64,000 nt of DNA from an uncultured Selenomonadales bacterium (GTDB lineage: Bacteria > Bacillota > Clostridia > Christensenellales > QALW01): NCBI GenBank assembly GCA_905200615.1, contig CAJKLB010000009.1:5531-69530 (forward strand), written 5' to 3'. Positions within the stretch are counted from its first letter, which is position 1, and each line of letters begins with the position of its first letter. The notes beneath the pieces were generated by a model, which did not search any database, had not been told where the DNA came from, and worked only from the letters and a program-made list of their open reading frames with translations. This document shows positions 1 to 9,870 of this stretch, piece after piece. A program made the translations under genes and the position numbers.

Positions 1-998
1 TTTCTTTTCATCTCTTCCCACGCGTCATTGATATTGCCTGTGTCGGCGCAGGCAGTAAAAACGGAAGGATGACGACGGATCATCTTTCGGCATATCGCGT
101 CCGTTATATCGTAAAAATTAAATTCGCTGCATTTTTTTCCGATTTGCGCGTGAAAAACGACTTGGAAGAGCACATCGCCTAATTCATCATATAAACGATA
201 GATATCTTCCTTATCAATGGCTTCAGCCACTTCATAAGCTTCCTCGATCAAATAGGGACGCAGGCTTTTGTGTGTCTGTACCGAATCCCAAGGACATCCG
301 TTTTGACCGCATAGAATATCGGTAATCTGTAAAAGGTGTTTTTCGGTATATTTATATACTTCAGTTAATTCCACTTTTTTTAAAAAAATACTGGTTGTAT
401 GATTATAAAATTGCTGTCTGTCTAATTCAAAAAGTGGAAAACGCGCAGAAAAGCCGTTGCCTTCTGCATCTTCGGCATAAAAATCAATGAAAAAATCATC
501 GCCGTATATTTCAGAGAGAATGCATTTAAGTTCACCGGCAATCAGACGGGAATCAATACAGACGATCAAATTGTTTGTATCACAAGACGGCAGAGAACCG
601 TCAAGCAGCTGCTGACTTGTAAAATCTGTTCGCGGGCCGGATACTTTCAGGCAAGCTGCGGCGCATTCGGCAAGAGAAACGCCCGGCAGAATCTCAATCT
701 CTTCCGGGTTTAAGAGGGACACAGAGGTGTCATCCAAGGCTGAACCATACACAATATAGCAACAATCTTGTGAACGCCTCAAAGCCACACAAATAAGCTT
801 GTTAAGGTCATCAAAATCTTCCGCAGTTTCATAGAGCGCGTCAAAGGTGCTGTAAACAATATTATTCTTTTTTAAAAAAGCGGCAAGAGGCATTTTTTCT
901 GTGCGCAAAAATACTGTTTGCGCATTTTTTATTTTGGCAAAGGCGGCAAGAGTAAGGTTTTCAGCTTTTCCCGCGCCGGCACCGATAATGGTTATCAT
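1..998 (-). CDS. mazG: MazG-type nucleotide pyrophosphohydrolase with N-terminal tetrapyrrole-methylase-like domain (YabN type), 3' end outside window
   Basis: Translated by eye on the minus strand from the ATG at 998, the product starts MITIIGAGAGKAE, the glycine-rich start of a tetrapyrrole (SAM-dependent) methylase fold. About 220 residues later comes a MazG domain with CGQNGCPWDSVQTHKSLR, then EEAYEVAEAI and YDELGDVLFQVVFHAQ, which carry the metal-binding acidic residues of the family. MazG enzymes hydrolyse (d)NTPs to monophosphates and are thought to clean up abnormal nucleotides. The two-domain layout is that of Bacillus YabN. The frame is open to the left edge, so the C-terminus is missing. 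The start lies 4 bases after the SpoVB-like stop, and a GGAGAG ribosome binding site sits inside the end of that gene, so the two are co-transcribed as in the yabM-yabN pair. Confidence 0.9.
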   Translation of the reverse strand, partial: MITIIGAGAGKAENLTLAAFAKIKNAQTVFLRTEKMPLAAFLKKNNIVYSTFDALYETAEDFDDLNKLICVALRRSQDCCYIVYGSALDDTSVSLLNPEEIEILPGVSLAECAAACLKVSGPRTDFTSQQLLDGSLPSCDTNNLIVCIDSRLIAGELKCILSEIYGDDFFIDFYAEDAEGNGFSARFPLFELDRQQFYNHTTSIFLKKVELTEVYKYTEKHLLQITDILCGQNGCPWDSVQTHKSLRPYLIEEAYEVAEAIDKEDIYRLYDELGDVLFQVVFHAQIGKKCSEFNFYDITDAICRKMIRRHPSVFTACADTGNINDAWEEMKR

Positions 999-1002
999 AA
1001 AA

Positions 1003-2670
1003 TCACTCTCCTGGGTCGATCACACCAATTTTAATAAAAAGTTTTTCTAATTTTTTTCCGCCGGGCATCAGTTGAAGATCCTCTTTGTCAAAAACTTTAA
1101 AGAGAATTAATCCGGCAAAATAGGCAATAGCGGCAGCAAGAATGATAGCGGCGGCGATTATTTTAGCGAGCGCGCCTCCAGCAGCCAACTGCATAGCAAA
1201 AAGCGCTTTCATTCCATAAATAACAACGGCCATAACGGCGGCTGCGCCGAGGGGGCGAAGAAACATTCGCTTGAAATCCAAACGCATCCGAGCGTGTTTT
1301 CTCACAAAAATTACATCAAGCACCGCCGCGATTCCATAGCAAACGACTGTTCCCACCGGTACGCCGGTCATTCCGATATGCTGATTTGGAATTAAAACAA
1401 GGTTTAAAACAATTTTTACGGCCATACCGATAGCCAGATTGATAACCGGAATACTTACCTTGCCCATTCCCTGCAGGATCCCTGCGGTGGTCTGTATAAT
1501 CGAAAGAAATAACACGCCGATGGAAAGTATTTGCAGAAACCCTACGGTTATCGCGATTTTTTCATCTGCGGTAAGTACCATGGAGCCATAGGTTTTGGTT
1601 TCATAAGTATACAGCAGCAACAAAATTTCCCGCGCCATGGTGAAAAATCCAACGGAACAGGGAAGCCCGATAATCATGGAAAGCTTTAACCCCGTTTTAG
1701 AAATACGCCGAACCTCTTTTTTATGGTTTGGCACAGCCAAAGCGTTGCTGATAGCGGGAACAAGCGCCATGGAAAGGGCTACAGTCAGTACGGTGGGCAA
1801 GTTAATCAGCGTTCCGCAATCACTTTTTAAATAACCGTAAAGCGCGTCAATATATTCGGAAACGTATCCGAAATTCTGTTGAAGAATGGATTTTACCATG
1901 ACCGAGTCAATCGCGTCCACCAATGGTTTTACCGCGCCGCCGATCGTCATGGGAATAGCGATTTGCAGCAGACGCTTCATTACAAGGCGGGAGGATTTTT
2001 CAATTTTTGATTGTTCCAGATATGAAAAAATTTTCTTTTTATCATGCCGGTACATAATAAATATAACAATAAACGCAGCGGCTTCGGAGATCGTAATGCC
2101 GAAAAGTGCACCGGCCGCGCCCATGATATAATCATATTTATTATACCAAGAGATGGCAAAATAAAAGCCGGCAATGAGTTTTATCAGCTGTTCTACCAAT
2201 TGTGTAATTGCCGTTGGATTCATATTTTGCATTCCTTGATAATAGCCCCGGAAAGCGGAGAGAACAGATACAAAGAAGAGGGAAAGTGAAATCGCGGCAA
2301 TGGGTTCCCAAGAATCAATTTTTAATACTCCGGAAATCACCGGCGCGCCGATGAGCATTAAAGCCGATGTGATGCCGCCGATAATAGTTAGTATTTTTAA
2401 AGAGGAACGGAATACCTGATGGGCACCGTTGAAATTTCCCTTGCTGCGCTGCTCGGCAACTAACTTGGAAATTGCCGTAGGAATACCGGAAGTGGAGAAG
2501 ATAAGCAAAAAGGTATAAATCGGATATACCGCGGAATAAACCCCCATCGTTTCTTCTCCCACGATATGGCGCAGAGGGATTTTATAAACAGCGCCGATAA
2601 TTTTGCATATTAAACCGGCAACGGCTAAAATTAAAGCGCCGTTCAAAAAAGATTTCTTTTTATCAGACAT
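1003..2670 (-). CDS. SpoVB/YabM-type polysaccharide (lipid-linked precursor) flippase
   Basis: This 555-residue, highly hydrophobic protein has about 14 predicted membrane segments and no signal peptide. The N-terminus (MSDKKKSFLNGALILAVAGLI) and the early GVYSAVYPIYTFLL and STSGIPTAISKLVAE stretches are typical of the SpoVB/MurJ branch of the MVF/MOP flippase superfamily. These proteins move lipid-linked cell-wall or cortex precursors across the membrane. SpoVB itself is needed for spore cortex, but paralogues such as YabM occur beside yabN/mazG, which is the arrangement here, so the vegetative paralogue is as likely. The start is supported by a GAGGTG site 8 bases upstream and by a promoter at 2701-2729 on the same strand. 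Family is secure; the exact substrate is inferred. Confidence 0.88.
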   Translation of the reverse strand: MSDKKKSFLNGALILAVAGLICKIIGAVYKIPLRHIVGEETMGVYSAVYPIYTFLLIFSTSGIPTAISKLVAEQRSKGNFNGAHQVFRSSLKILTIIGGITSALMLIGAPVISGVLKIDSWEPIAAISLSLFFVSVLSAFRGYYQGMQNMNPTAITQLVEQLIKLIAGFYFAISWYNKYDYIMGAAGALFGITISEAAAFIVIFIMYRHDKKKIFSYLEQSKIEKSSRLVMKRLLQIAIPMTIGGAVKPLVDAIDSVMVKSILQQNFGYVSEYIDALYGYLKSDCGTLINLPTVLTVALSMALVPAISNALAVPNHKKEVRRISKTGLKLSMIIGLPCSVGFFTMAREILLLLYTYETKTYGSMVLTADEKIAITVGFLQILSIGVLFLSIIQTTAGILQGMGKVSIPVINLAIGMAVKIVLNLVLIPNQHIGMTGVPVGTVVCYGIAAVLDVIFVRKHARMRLDFKRMFLRPLGAAAVMAVVIYGMKALFAMQLAAGGALAKIIAAAIILAAAIAYFAGLILFKVFDKEDLQLMPGGKKLEKLFIKIGVIDPGE

Positions 2671-2700
2671 GAGAGCACCTCAAAATATTTTCCTATGACG

Positions 2701-2729
2701 ATTATATAACTTTTTGGCGTTTGTGTAAA
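2701..2729 (-). promoter_or_regulatory. Promoter of the spoVB-like/mazG operon
   Basis: On the minus strand the -35 hexamer TTTACA (2724-2729) is followed after exactly 17 bases by a consensus TATAAT (2701-2706). It lies about 30 bases upstream of the spoVB-like start and is arranged back-to-back with the mnmE promoter. Confidence 0.75.
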
Positions 2730-2741
2730 TAAAATTATCGT

Positions 2742-2771
2742 TTGCCACCATGGCCTGTTCTGTATTATAAT
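2742..2771 (+). promoter_or_regulatory. Promoter of the mnmE operon
   Basis: TTGCCA at 2742-2747 and TATAAT at 2766-2771 are separated by 18 bases. The start codon of mnmE follows about 27 bases downstream with a GGGGG ribosome binding site. Confidence 0.7.
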
Positions 2772-2798
2772 ATTTTATTATATTGTTAGGGGGAAAAT

Positions 2799-4124
2799 AT
2801 GAAAGATACTATAGCGGCTATTGCGACGCCTGTGGGAAAAGGCGGTGTTGCTATTATTCGTATCAGCGGACCGGAAGCGCACACGTGTCTTGAAAAAATA
2901 TTTTTTAATAAAAATATGGAACTGCGCCGGATGTATTACGGGGGTGTTTATGACAACGAAACACTGCTGGATCGGTGCTTATGTGTAAAATTCGATGTCG
3001 GAGCCTCCTATACAGGAGAAAAAACGGCGGAAATTCAATGCCACGGCGGATATGCTTCGGCACAGGATATTTTAAATACTGTGCTGAAAAACGGTGCGCG
3101 TTTAGCCCAGAACGGAGAATTTACCAAGCGCGCTTTTTTAAACGGAAAGATTGACCTTTCCCAGGCAGAAGCCGTGGGAGATATGATTGAAGCGGATACC
3201 CAAGGAGCGTCCCGTGCTGCTGCCAGATTGCTCAGCGGTGAATTGGGAAAAAAAATTAACGGTTTTCAGGAAGAATTGAAAGAACTGATTACCGAAATTG
3301 AGGCCGGTATTGATTATCCTGATGAGATCGATGAACAACATACGGCTGATACCATACAGGAGAGAGTCAGACAGATGCTTCCGCAAATCGATGCGTTGAT
3401 TGCAAGCTATTCCCGCGGAAAGCTTATAAAAGACGGATTGTCGGTATGCATCATCGGCAAACCCAACGCGGGGAAAAGCTCTTTATTAAACGCACTTTGC
3501 GGATGGGAACGCGCTATCGTTACGCCGATTGCCGGAACAACGAGAGATACGCTGCATGAAGTATTGGAATTAGCAGGCCTTAAGATTCATCTCTTTGATA
3601 CTGCCGGAATGCGGAAAAGCGAGGATATCATTGAAAAAGCGGGGATCGCGCGGTCCTACAGTACGGCTCAAGAGAGTGATATGATTCTTTGTGTTACCGA
3701 TTCCTCACAGGAAGATGACTTTCTTTGGTTAAAGGAGCAAAAAGAATTGATGCATAAAAAGGGGATGTTTCTTTTTAATAAATGCGATGTAAAGATTGCT
3801 CCTCAAAAGGAATTGCCGTTTCCTTGGCCGCGTGAAGATATCAGTGTAAAAACAGGGAAGGGACTTCCGAACATTATTAATTTTATTGAAGCGTATGCGA
3901 AAGAAAGCAGCGCTTCGTCAGAATTGGCGATTACTTCAATACGTCATCTTGAGGCATTGAAAGCCGCAAAAGAGGCGTTGAACAGTGCTTTGGAGAATAT
4001 GCCGCCCGATATTCTCAGTATTGATTTAACGGAAGCGTGGATACAGTTGGGAACCATTACGGGGCAGAATGTCACCGAAGATATTGTAAATAATATTTTT
4101 GAAAAATTTTGTGTAGGGAAATAA
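2799..4124 (+). CDS. mnmE: tRNA uridine-5-carboxymethylaminomethyl modification GTPase MnmE
   Basis: At 441 residues it has the normal MnmE length. The N-terminal folate-binding domain starts [22 protein letters not shown]. The helical domain is split by a Ras-like G domain with G1 GKPNAGKSS (around residue 220), the TTRD switch, DTAG and NKCD. The protein ends in the diagnostic FCVGK, whose cysteine is invariant in the family. With MnmG it forms the heterotetramer that installs cmnm5 at the wobble uridine of certain tRNAs, using GTP, methylene-THF, FAD and glycine. It is followed after 1 base by mnmG and then rsmG. In many Firmicutes jag and rnpA precede this gene; here it starts its own operon. 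Confidence 0.97.
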   Translation: MKDTIAAIATPVGKGGVAIIRISGPEAHTCLEKIFFNKNMELRRMYYGGVYDNETLLDRCLCVKFDVGASYTGEKTAEIQCHGGYASAQDILNTVLKNGARLAQNGEFTKRAFLNGKIDLSQAEAVGDMIEADTQGASRAAARLLSGELGKKINGFQEELKELITEIEAGIDYPDEIDEQHTADTIQERVRQMLPQIDALIASYSRGKLIKDGLSVCIIGKPNAGKSSLLNALCGWERAIVTPIAGTTRDTLHEVLELAGLKIHLFDTAGMRKSEDIIEKAGIARSYSTAQESDMILCVTDSSQEDDFLWLKEQKELMHKKGMFLFNKCDVKIAPQKELPFPWPREDISVKTGKGLPNIINFIEAYAKESSASSELAITSIRHLEALKAAKEALNSALENMPPDILSIDLTEAWIQLGTITGQNVTEDIVNNIFEKFCVGK

Positions 4125-4125
4125 T

Positions 4126-6000
4126 ATGGAATACAGCGGAGGAAAATTTGATATTATTGTTGCCGGTGCAGGACATGCCGGCTGTGAAGCGGCGCTTGCC
4201 TGCGCTCGCATGGGATTAAAAACCCTGTTGCTTACCCTTACAAAGGACGCGGTTGCTTTTATGCCGTGCAACCCGGCCATCGGCGGCACCAGTAAGGGAC
4301 ATCTCGTAAGGGAGATTGACGCTTTGGGCGGTCAGATGGGCATCAGTGCTGATCAGACAGCACTGCAGATGAAGATGCTGAATACCAGTAAAGGCCCGGC
4401 GGTTCATTCTTTGCGCTGCCAAGCGGATAAAATGGCATATCAGCTTTTTATGCGAAAAATATTGGAGAGACAGGAGAATCTTACACTAAAGCAGGATGAA
4501 GCTTCCGAAATTCTCACAAAAAGCGGCTGTATCGTGGGGCTGAAAACGGCAGTAGGAGCCGTATATCAGGCCAATGCCGTGGTCATTGCCGCCGGCGTAT
4601 ATTTAAAAAGCCGTATCATTACCGGGGAATGGGAGAGAGCCTGCGGCCCTTCCGGATTTATTAACGCGACATTTCTTTCGGATTCTATCAAATCACTGGG
4701 AATTCCGATGCAGCGGTTTAAAACGGGGACTCCTGCAAGGGTTGACGGAAATACGCTGGATTATGATAAAATGGAAATCCAAAATGGCGAGAATGTTCCT
4801 TATAGCTTTTCTTTCTTATCAAAAGAGGCTGTTCAGTCTCCCTGCCCGTGTTATTTAACATATACTAATGAAAAAACACATAAAATTATTTTGGATAATT
4901 TGCACCGCTCACCGATGTACAGCGGCAATATCAAAGGTACCGGTACCCGATACTGCCCAAGCATTGAAGATAAAATCGTAAAATTTTCGGATAAGCCCCG
5001 GCATCAGCTGTTTGTGGAACCGGAGGGATTATATACTACTGAAATGTATCTTCAGGGACTTTCGTCTTCGCTTCCGGCAGAAGTACAGATTGAAATGATT
5101 CACACCATTTCGGGATTGGAACATGCCGAAGTCGTGCGCCCGGGCTATGCGATAGAATATGATTGCATTGATCCTACGGCGCTGTATCCTACATTAGGGG
5201 CGAAAGATATAAAAGGCTTATATTTTGCAGGACAAATCAATGGCTCCTCGGGGTATGAGGAAGCCGCCGCCCAGGGCTTGCTAGCAGGAATAAACGCGGC
5301 GCTTTTTGTAAAAGGCAAGGAGCCGTTGATTCTCTCGCGTGCAGAGAGTTATATCGGTGTTTTGATTGATGATTTAACGATAAAAGGAACGAATGAACCG
5401 TATCGAATGATGACTTCACGAGCGGAATTTCGTTTAAAATTGCGTCAGGATAATGCGGATTTACGTTTGACGCCGATCGGTAAGAAAGTGGGATTGGTAG
5501 ATGAAAAACGGTATGCATGTTTTATAGAAAAAAGAAATCGACAGCAAGATGCCGCGGCAAAGTTAAAACAGCAAAAATTATCTTATGAGCAGACAAAAGA
5601 ACTTTTTGCATGTAAAAATTTAGAAGAACCTGTGGCACCGCTCAGCGGAGAGGAACTTTTGCGGCGAAAGGAATTTTCTTATAACGAACTGCAGCGGATA
5701 TTTTCCGAATTGCCGGAATTGACTGCGGCTGAAGCGGTCACGGTGGAAACCGATATTAAATATGAAGGATACTTAAAAAAACAGGAAATACAGATTGCCC
5801 AGATGCAAAAGCTTGAAAAAAAGCTGTTGCCGGAAAATATTGATTATCATGCGATTTTAGGATTGAGATTAGAAGCACGCCAAAAGCTGGCGAAGCAGCG
5901 CCCGGCTTCTATCGGTCAAGCCAGCAGAATCAGCGGTGTTTCGCCTGCGGACATTGCCGTATTGCTTGTTGCGCTGGAAAAAGGTGAAGGCAATGGATGA
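4126..6000 (+). CDS. mnmG: tRNA uridine-5-carboxymethylaminomethyl modification enzyme MnmG
   Basis: This 624-residue FAD protein begins with a dinucleotide fold, [19 protein letters not shown], followed by the family motif [23 protein letters not shown]. Further conserved blocks are [11 protein letters not shown], the cysteine-containing [12 protein letters not shown] and [18 protein letters not shown], then a C-terminal helical domain that contacts MnmE. It supplies the FAD/NADH chemistry of the cmnm5U pathway. It begins 1 base after mnmE and overlaps rsmG by 8 bases, so translation of the three is probably coupled. No anomalies were seen. Confidence 0.97.
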   Translation: MEYSGGKFDIIVAGAGHAGCEAALACARMGLKTLLLTLTKDAVAFMPCNPAIGGTSKGHLVREIDALGGQMGISADQTALQMKMLNTSKGPAVHSLRCQADKMAYQLFMRKILERQENLTLKQDEASEILTKSGCIVGLKTAVGAVYQANAVVIAAGVYLKSRIITGEWERACGPSGFINATFLSDSIKSLGIPMQRFKTGTPARVDGNTLDYDKMEIQNGENVPYSFSFLSKEAVQSPCPCYLTYTNEKTHKIILDNLHRSPMYSGNIKGTGTRYCPSIEDKIVKFSDKPRHQLFVEPEGLYTTEMYLQGLSSSLPAEVQIEMIHTISGLEHAEVVRPGYAIEYDCIDPTALYPTLGAKDIKGLYFAGQINGSSGYEEAAAQGLLAGINAALFVKGKEPLILSRAESYIGVLIDDLTIKGTNEPYRMMTSRAEFRLKLRQDNADLRLTPIGKKVGLVDEKRYACFIEKRNRQQDAAAKLKQQKLSYEQTKELFACKNLEEPVAPLSGEELLRRKEFSYNELQRIFSELPELTAAEAVTVETDIKYEGYLKKQEIQIAQMQKLEKKLLPENIDYHAILGLRLEARQKLAKQRPASIGQASRISGVSPADIAVLLVALEKGEGNG

Positions 6001-6706
6001 ACTTTTATATATGATAGATGCTTCTTTTGCGCGGAGCAATATCCGATTGACCGCGGAGCAAAAGGTACAATTTCAAATTTACTGTGAGTTTTTGCTGGAA
6101 TATAATCAAAAAGTGAATTTAACAGCGATTACGCAGAAACAGGAAATTATTGATATGCATTTTATTGATAGTCTTGCCGGGACACATTTGTCTGAAATTT
6201 CAAACGGCGCGGTTTGTGCCGATATCGGTACAGGCGCTGGGTTTCCGGGAGTGCCACTGGCCATTGCACGGCCGGATATTCAGGTGGTACTGATTGACTC
6301 ATTAAAGAAACGCTTGGTTTTTCTTGATGAATTAAAAGAAAAACTGAATTTAAAAAATGTATATACTTTACATGGCCGAAGCGAGGATCTGGCGCATGAT
6401 AACCAATTACGCGAACACTTTGACTGCGTGTTTTCCCGTGCGGTGGCAAGGCTCAACGTGCTAAGTGAATATGTATTGCCTTTTGTAAAAAAGGGAGGCT
6501 ATATGCTGGCATGGAAAGGTCCTGCGTTTACCGAAGAACTGGAAGAGGCGAAAAATTCCTTAAAAATACTTGGTGCGGAAGTTGAAAATATTTATACGTC
6601 TGATGTGGACCAACGGCAGCATTTTATTGTGGCCATAAAAAAATGCGGCATAACTCCGCTGAAATATCCCCGTCAAGCCGGGACGCCGAAAAAGAATCCT
6701 TTGTAA
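5993..6706 (+). CDS. rsmG: 16S rRNA (guanine-527-N7)-methyltransferase RsmG
   Basis: The 237-residue product has the SAM-binding signature [16 protein letters not shown] and a second conserved block [11 protein letters not shown]. It methylates N7 of G527 in 16S rRNA. I place the start at the ATG at 5993 ([12 protein letters not shown]), which overlaps the mnmG stop by 8 bases and has AAGGTGAAGG just upstream. An in-frame ATG 57 bases earlier lies inside mnmG and would add residues that do not fit the family. It is the last gene of the mnmE operon: the next gene has its own promoter at 6713. Confidence 0.95.
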   Translation: MDELLYMIDASFARSNIRLTAEQKVQFQIYCEFLLEYNQKVNLTAITQKQEIIDMHFIDSLAGTHLSEISNGAVCADIGTGAGFPGVPLAIARPDIQVVLIDSLKKRLVFLDELKEKLNLKNVYTLHGRSEDLAHDNQLREHFDCVFSRAVARLNVLSEYVLPFVKKGGYMLAWKGPAFTEELEEAKNSLKILGAEVENIYTSDVDQRQHFIVAIKKCGITPLKYPRQAGTPKKNPL

Positions 6707-6712
6707 AATAGT

Positions 6713-6741
6713 TTGACTTTATATCTGCTTTTTGGTAGAAT
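6713..6741 (+). promoter_or_regulatory. Promoter of the hypothetical gene at 6779
   Basis: TTGACT (6713-6718), a 17-base spacer and TAGAAT (6736-6741) lie just after the rsmG stop. This indicates separate transcription of the following gene. Confidence 0.75.
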
Positions 6742-6778
6742 ATACTTGTTAGTTGTGTCAATTGTGAGGTAAATAAAA

Positions 6779-7321
6779 ATGATTTTTACATTAGGTACTA
6801 CAGACGTTCGAACCAAAACTTATAATAATTATGATGCTTTGGAAAGAGATCTGCTTTTATGCGAGGCCGGAAGCGTTTTTGCCGGGCAAAAAAAAGGTAC
6901 GGAAAATGCTTGGAATATGATTGCCGTAACGGATCCGGATTCCGGAGAGTATTTTGGCCTTGGCCTTTTAACGGCAACCAATAAAGAACCGCATATTCTT
7001 TCTACGGAAAACAATATGCTTTTTATCGGAGCGGATAATTTTGTGGTTGCCTTTGATATTGCGGCAAGACAGGTTCGGTCCATTATTCCTCTGCCCAGTG
7101 ATTTTGTTGATTTTTTCTATATTGCCAACAAAGGCATGGTCTTTATGGTACACAAAAAAGGGGTGATCGTAAAGGATGATGAAGCGCAGGATATCTGGCG
7201 CGTTTCCAGAGGAAATATGTCAGGTTATTCGCTGGAAAAAAATCTGTTTGTAATGGAGCTTGCTTCCGGCAGAACGGTGGCGTTTAAAATCAGTAACGGT
7301 AAAGAAGTAAATTTTAAATAA
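6779..7321 (+). CDS. Hypothetical protein, possibly beta-rich
   Basis: I do not recognise this 180-residue soluble protein. It has no signal peptide, membrane segment or cysteine-rich motif. The sequence alternates short hydrophobic strands with turns (NNMLFIGADNFVVAFDIAA, then NKGMVFMVHKKGVIVKDD), which suggests a beta-sheet or partial propeller-like fold, but this is an impression only. Start ATG 6779 has GTGAGGT upstream and a well-formed promoter at 6713. A weak terminator follows at 7333. It stands alone between the mnmE operon and an ABC transporter, so the context gives no functional clue. Confidence 0.75.
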   Translation: MIFTLGTTDVRTKTYNNYDALERDLLLCEAGSVFAGQKKGTENAWNMIAVTDPDSGEYFGLGLLTATNKEPHILSTENNMLFIGADNFVVAFDIAARQVRSIIPLPSDFVDFFYIANKGMVFMVHKKGVIVKDDEAQDIWRVSRGNMSGYSLEKNLFVMELASGRTVAFKISNGKEVNFK

Positions 7322-7332
7322 TGATGAAACAG

Positions 7333-7360
7333 CGGACTCACTTTTTTGAGTTCGTTATTT
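7333..7360 (+). terminator. Probable rho-independent terminator
   Basis: CGGACTCA (7333-7340) pairs with TGAGTTCG (7347-7354, one G-U pair) across a short T-rich loop, followed by TTATTT. The stem is only 8 pairs, so read-through into the ABC genes is possible. Confidence 0.5.
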
Positions 7361-7387
7361 TATATGACTTGTTAACGGAGGGAAAAT

Positions 7388-8095
7388 ATGCTAAAAATAA
7401 CGCATCTTACAAAAAGTTACGGAAATAAAAAAGCGGTGGATGATCTGACATTAGATATACAGCCGGGGGATATTTACGGGTTTATCGGTCATAACGGTGC
7501 GGGGAAGACGACAACCATCAAATGCTGCTGCGGCATTACCCCTTTTGATGATGGCGAAATCCTGATTGACGGCCTTTCTGTTGTACAAGAGCCGGAAAAA
7601 TGTAAAGCCATAATGGCGTATATTCCGGATAACCCTGATCTATATGAATTTCTCACCGGCATTGCTTATCTGAATTTTATTGCGGACGTTTACGGAGTTC
7701 CTAAGAATGTTCGGGAGGAAAAAATTCAGCTTTATGCCGATACTTTTGAAATTACGGCTGATTTAGCGCAACCGATCAGTGCTTATTCGCACGGTATGAA
7801 ACAAAAACTTGCTATTATATCCGCGTTGATTCATTCCCCGAAACTGATTATCATGGATGAACCTTTTGTAGGACTTGATCCCAAGGCCACGCATTCTTTA
7901 AAACTGATTATGAAGGATATCGTAAGCAACGGCGGCGCGATTTTCTTTTCAACGCATGTGTTGGAAGTTGCCGAGAAGCTTTGCAATAAAATTGCTATTA
8001 TCAAGGGCGGGCGTTTGATCCAATGCGGCAATACCCAGGAAGTTAAGGGGAATGCCAGTTTGGAAGATGTATTTCTTGAATTGGAGGAAAAATAA
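7388..8095 (+). CDS. ABC transporter ATP-binding protein
   Basis: The 235-residue protein is a complete ABC ATPase. It has Walker A GHNGAGKT near residue 37, the signature YSHGMKQK near 137, Walker B LIIMDEP followed by FVGLDP, and the switch histidine in FFSTHVLE. It resembles single-domain ATPases of ABC-2-type exporters (the CcmA/YhaQ class). The permease begins 2 bases after its stop, so the pair forms one exporter. The substrate cannot be told from sequence. A GGAGGG site lies 6 bases before the ATG. Confidence 0.93.
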   Translation: MLKITHLTKSYGNKKAVDDLTLDIQPGDIYGFIGHNGAGKTTTIKCCCGITPFDDGEILIDGLSVVQEPEKCKAIMAYIPDNPDLYEFLTGIAYLNFIADVYGVPKNVREEKIQLYADTFEITADLAQPISAYSHGMKQKLAIISALIHSPKLIIMDEPFVGLDPKATHSLKLIMKDIVSNGGAIFFSTHVLEVAEKLCNKIAIIKGGRLIQCGNTQEVKGNASLEDVFLELEEK

Positions 8096-8097
8096 AA

Positions 8098-9678
8098 ATG
8101 TTTAAAGCGCTTGTAAGCACAAGGCTGAAATATTTTTTGCATTCGTTTATTACAGGAAGAAATAAAAAGCAAACAAAAAAAATGGGTGCCGGAATGCTTG
8201 TTTTGATTGCATTTTGTATGATTTTTTTATGCTTTTCTTTCGGAACGATTTGGTATCAGATGGGAGTAGGTCTGGTTCCCGCAGGATTTGGAAGTCTTTA
8301 TTTTTCAATGGCTTTTATTATGGCTTTTGCCCTCTGCTTTTTAGGCAGCGTTTTTGTAACGCAAAAAGAGATTTATGAGGCAAAGGATAACGATCTTTTA
8401 CTTTCTATGCCTATCCGACCGATTTTAATTCTGTTCAGTCGTTTGGCGGCTTTAGTCATACTTTGTTTCCTTTATCAGTTGATTATTATGCTTCCTGCTT
8501 ATATTTCTTATGTAATGATCGCAGGGTTTGAGCTGATTACTTTTTTTATCTTTGTCCTGTTGAATATTTTATTTCCCTTCCTCAGTGTTGCGATCAGCAG
8601 CATTTTCGGATGGATACTGGCTATGGTAAGCCGAAAGCTCGGCGGAAAAAATATCATAACGGTGATTGTTTCGCTTGTCGGTTTAGTTCTTTACTTTTAC
8701 GTTTACGGACAAATACAAACCATTATAAGCGGTATTTCTTCTGCCGGAGGACAGCTGACGCAGCTTTTTCAAAATTCCTTATATCCGATATTTGCGTTCG
8801 GAAACGCTGTGGTATCTCATGGAATATTAGAGTTGCTCACGTCCATTCTTATTTGCGTTCTTCCGTTTGCCTTGATGGCTTGGCTGCTTTCCAGAAATTT
8901 TGTAAAAATTGTGGCGGGGCAGAAACAAATCAGACGGAAAAAATATGTGGCCGGAAGATTAAAAAGCAGCAGCAATTACAGCGCGTTATTAAAAAAAGAA
9001 GCAAAGCATTTTTTCGGCAACCCAATGTATCTTCTCAATGGAGGCCTAGGATATATTCTAATGATCGGAATTGCTGTGTTTTCAATTTTTGAAATGGATC
9101 AATTGGACACTGTTTTACAGCAAATACCTCAGTTGCATACGTTTAAAATGCCCATATGTCTTTTTATTTTATGTTTTATGGGGGCTACCGGATTGATTTC
9201 GGCGCCTTCTGTTTCTTTAGAAGGAAAAACACTGTGGCTGTTAAAAGTTATTCCGGTGCCGGTAAAAAATATTTTGCGTGCTAAAGCGGATCTTCAAGTT
9301 TGGATATCCTGTATTGCCACTGTTCTTTCGGCTGTGATTTTACATTTTACGGTACGTCTTACTTTGTTTGAAACGATTATGCTTATATTGACTGCCTGCC
9401 TTTTTCAGTATACAGGCGCTTATACCGGATTATATATCAATCTGCTGCTGCCTAAATTCGATTGGATTAATGAAACTGTTGCAATAAAGCAATCGGCCAG
9501 CGTTATAATCGCCATGCTTATTATGATGACACTTACGGGGCTTTCTGTGGCATTCCTCTTTCTTATAGAAAATGTCACATTATTTACGGCATTGATTACA
9601 GTAATTTATGCGGGTACCGCATGGGGAACTTTTGAATTATGCATGCATTCAGGCGTGAAAAAATTTAAAGCTTTATAA
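8098..9678 (+). CDS. ABC exporter permease (large ABC-2-like membrane subunit)
   Basis: This 526-residue polytopic protein has around 12 hydrophobic segments. Soluble linkers near residues 275-300 are basic (RRKKYVAGRLK). An early loop contains VTQKEIYEAKDNDLLLSMPI, a pattern typical of the 'putative ABC exporter' family in Clostridia (PF16949-like, from memory). The GGAGG site sits in the end of the ATPase gene. With that ATPase it should form a homodimeric exporter. The substrate is unknown; peptides, lipids or drugs are all possible. A strong terminator follows. Confidence 0.85.
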   Translation: MFKALVSTRLKYFLHSFITGRNKKQTKKMGAGMLVLIAFCMIFLCFSFGTIWYQMGVGLVPAGFGSLYFSMAFIMAFALCFLGSVFVTQKEIYEAKDNDLLLSMPIRPILILFSRLAALVILCFLYQLIIMLPAYISYVMIAGFELITFFIFVLLNILFPFLSVAISSIFGWILAMVSRKLGGKNIITVIVSLVGLVLYFYVYGQIQTIISGISSAGGQLTQLFQNSLYPIFAFGNAVVSHGILELLTSILICVLPFALMAWLLSRNFVKIVAGQKQIRRKKYVAGRLKSSSNYSALLKKEAKHFFGNPMYLLNGGLGYILMIGIAVFSIFEMDQLDTVLQQIPQLHTFKMPICLFILCFMGATGLISAPSVSLEGKTLWLLKVIPVPVKNILRAKADLQVWISCIATVLSAVILHFTVRLTLFETIMLILTACLFQYTGAYTGLYINLLLPKFDWINETVAIKQSASVIIAMLIMMTLTGLSVAFLFLIENVTLFTALITVIYAGTAWGTFELCMHSGVKKFKAL

Positions 9679-9684
9679 AATTTA

Positions 9685-9720
9685 TATCCCCCTAAAAATC
9701 ATTTGATTTTTAGGGGGATA
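9685..9720. terminator. Bidirectional terminator between the ABC exporter and guaA
   Basis: A perfect 17-base inverted repeat (9685-9701 and 9704-9720) contains a run of five C and five G, flanked by A/T-rich arms that supply U tracts on either strand. It sits between convergent genes. Confidence 0.85.
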
Positions 9721-9870
9721 CGTTTTAAGATAGAAAAATTTGTATTAACACGGATAAAATCATTTTTTTAATACAATTATCGCCTTGCGACGTTTTAACT
9801 ATTGTATCTATTTTTTACGGAGACCTCAAAAAGCTTATTCAGAGGGCCTTTGCTGCGAGAAACATTGAAA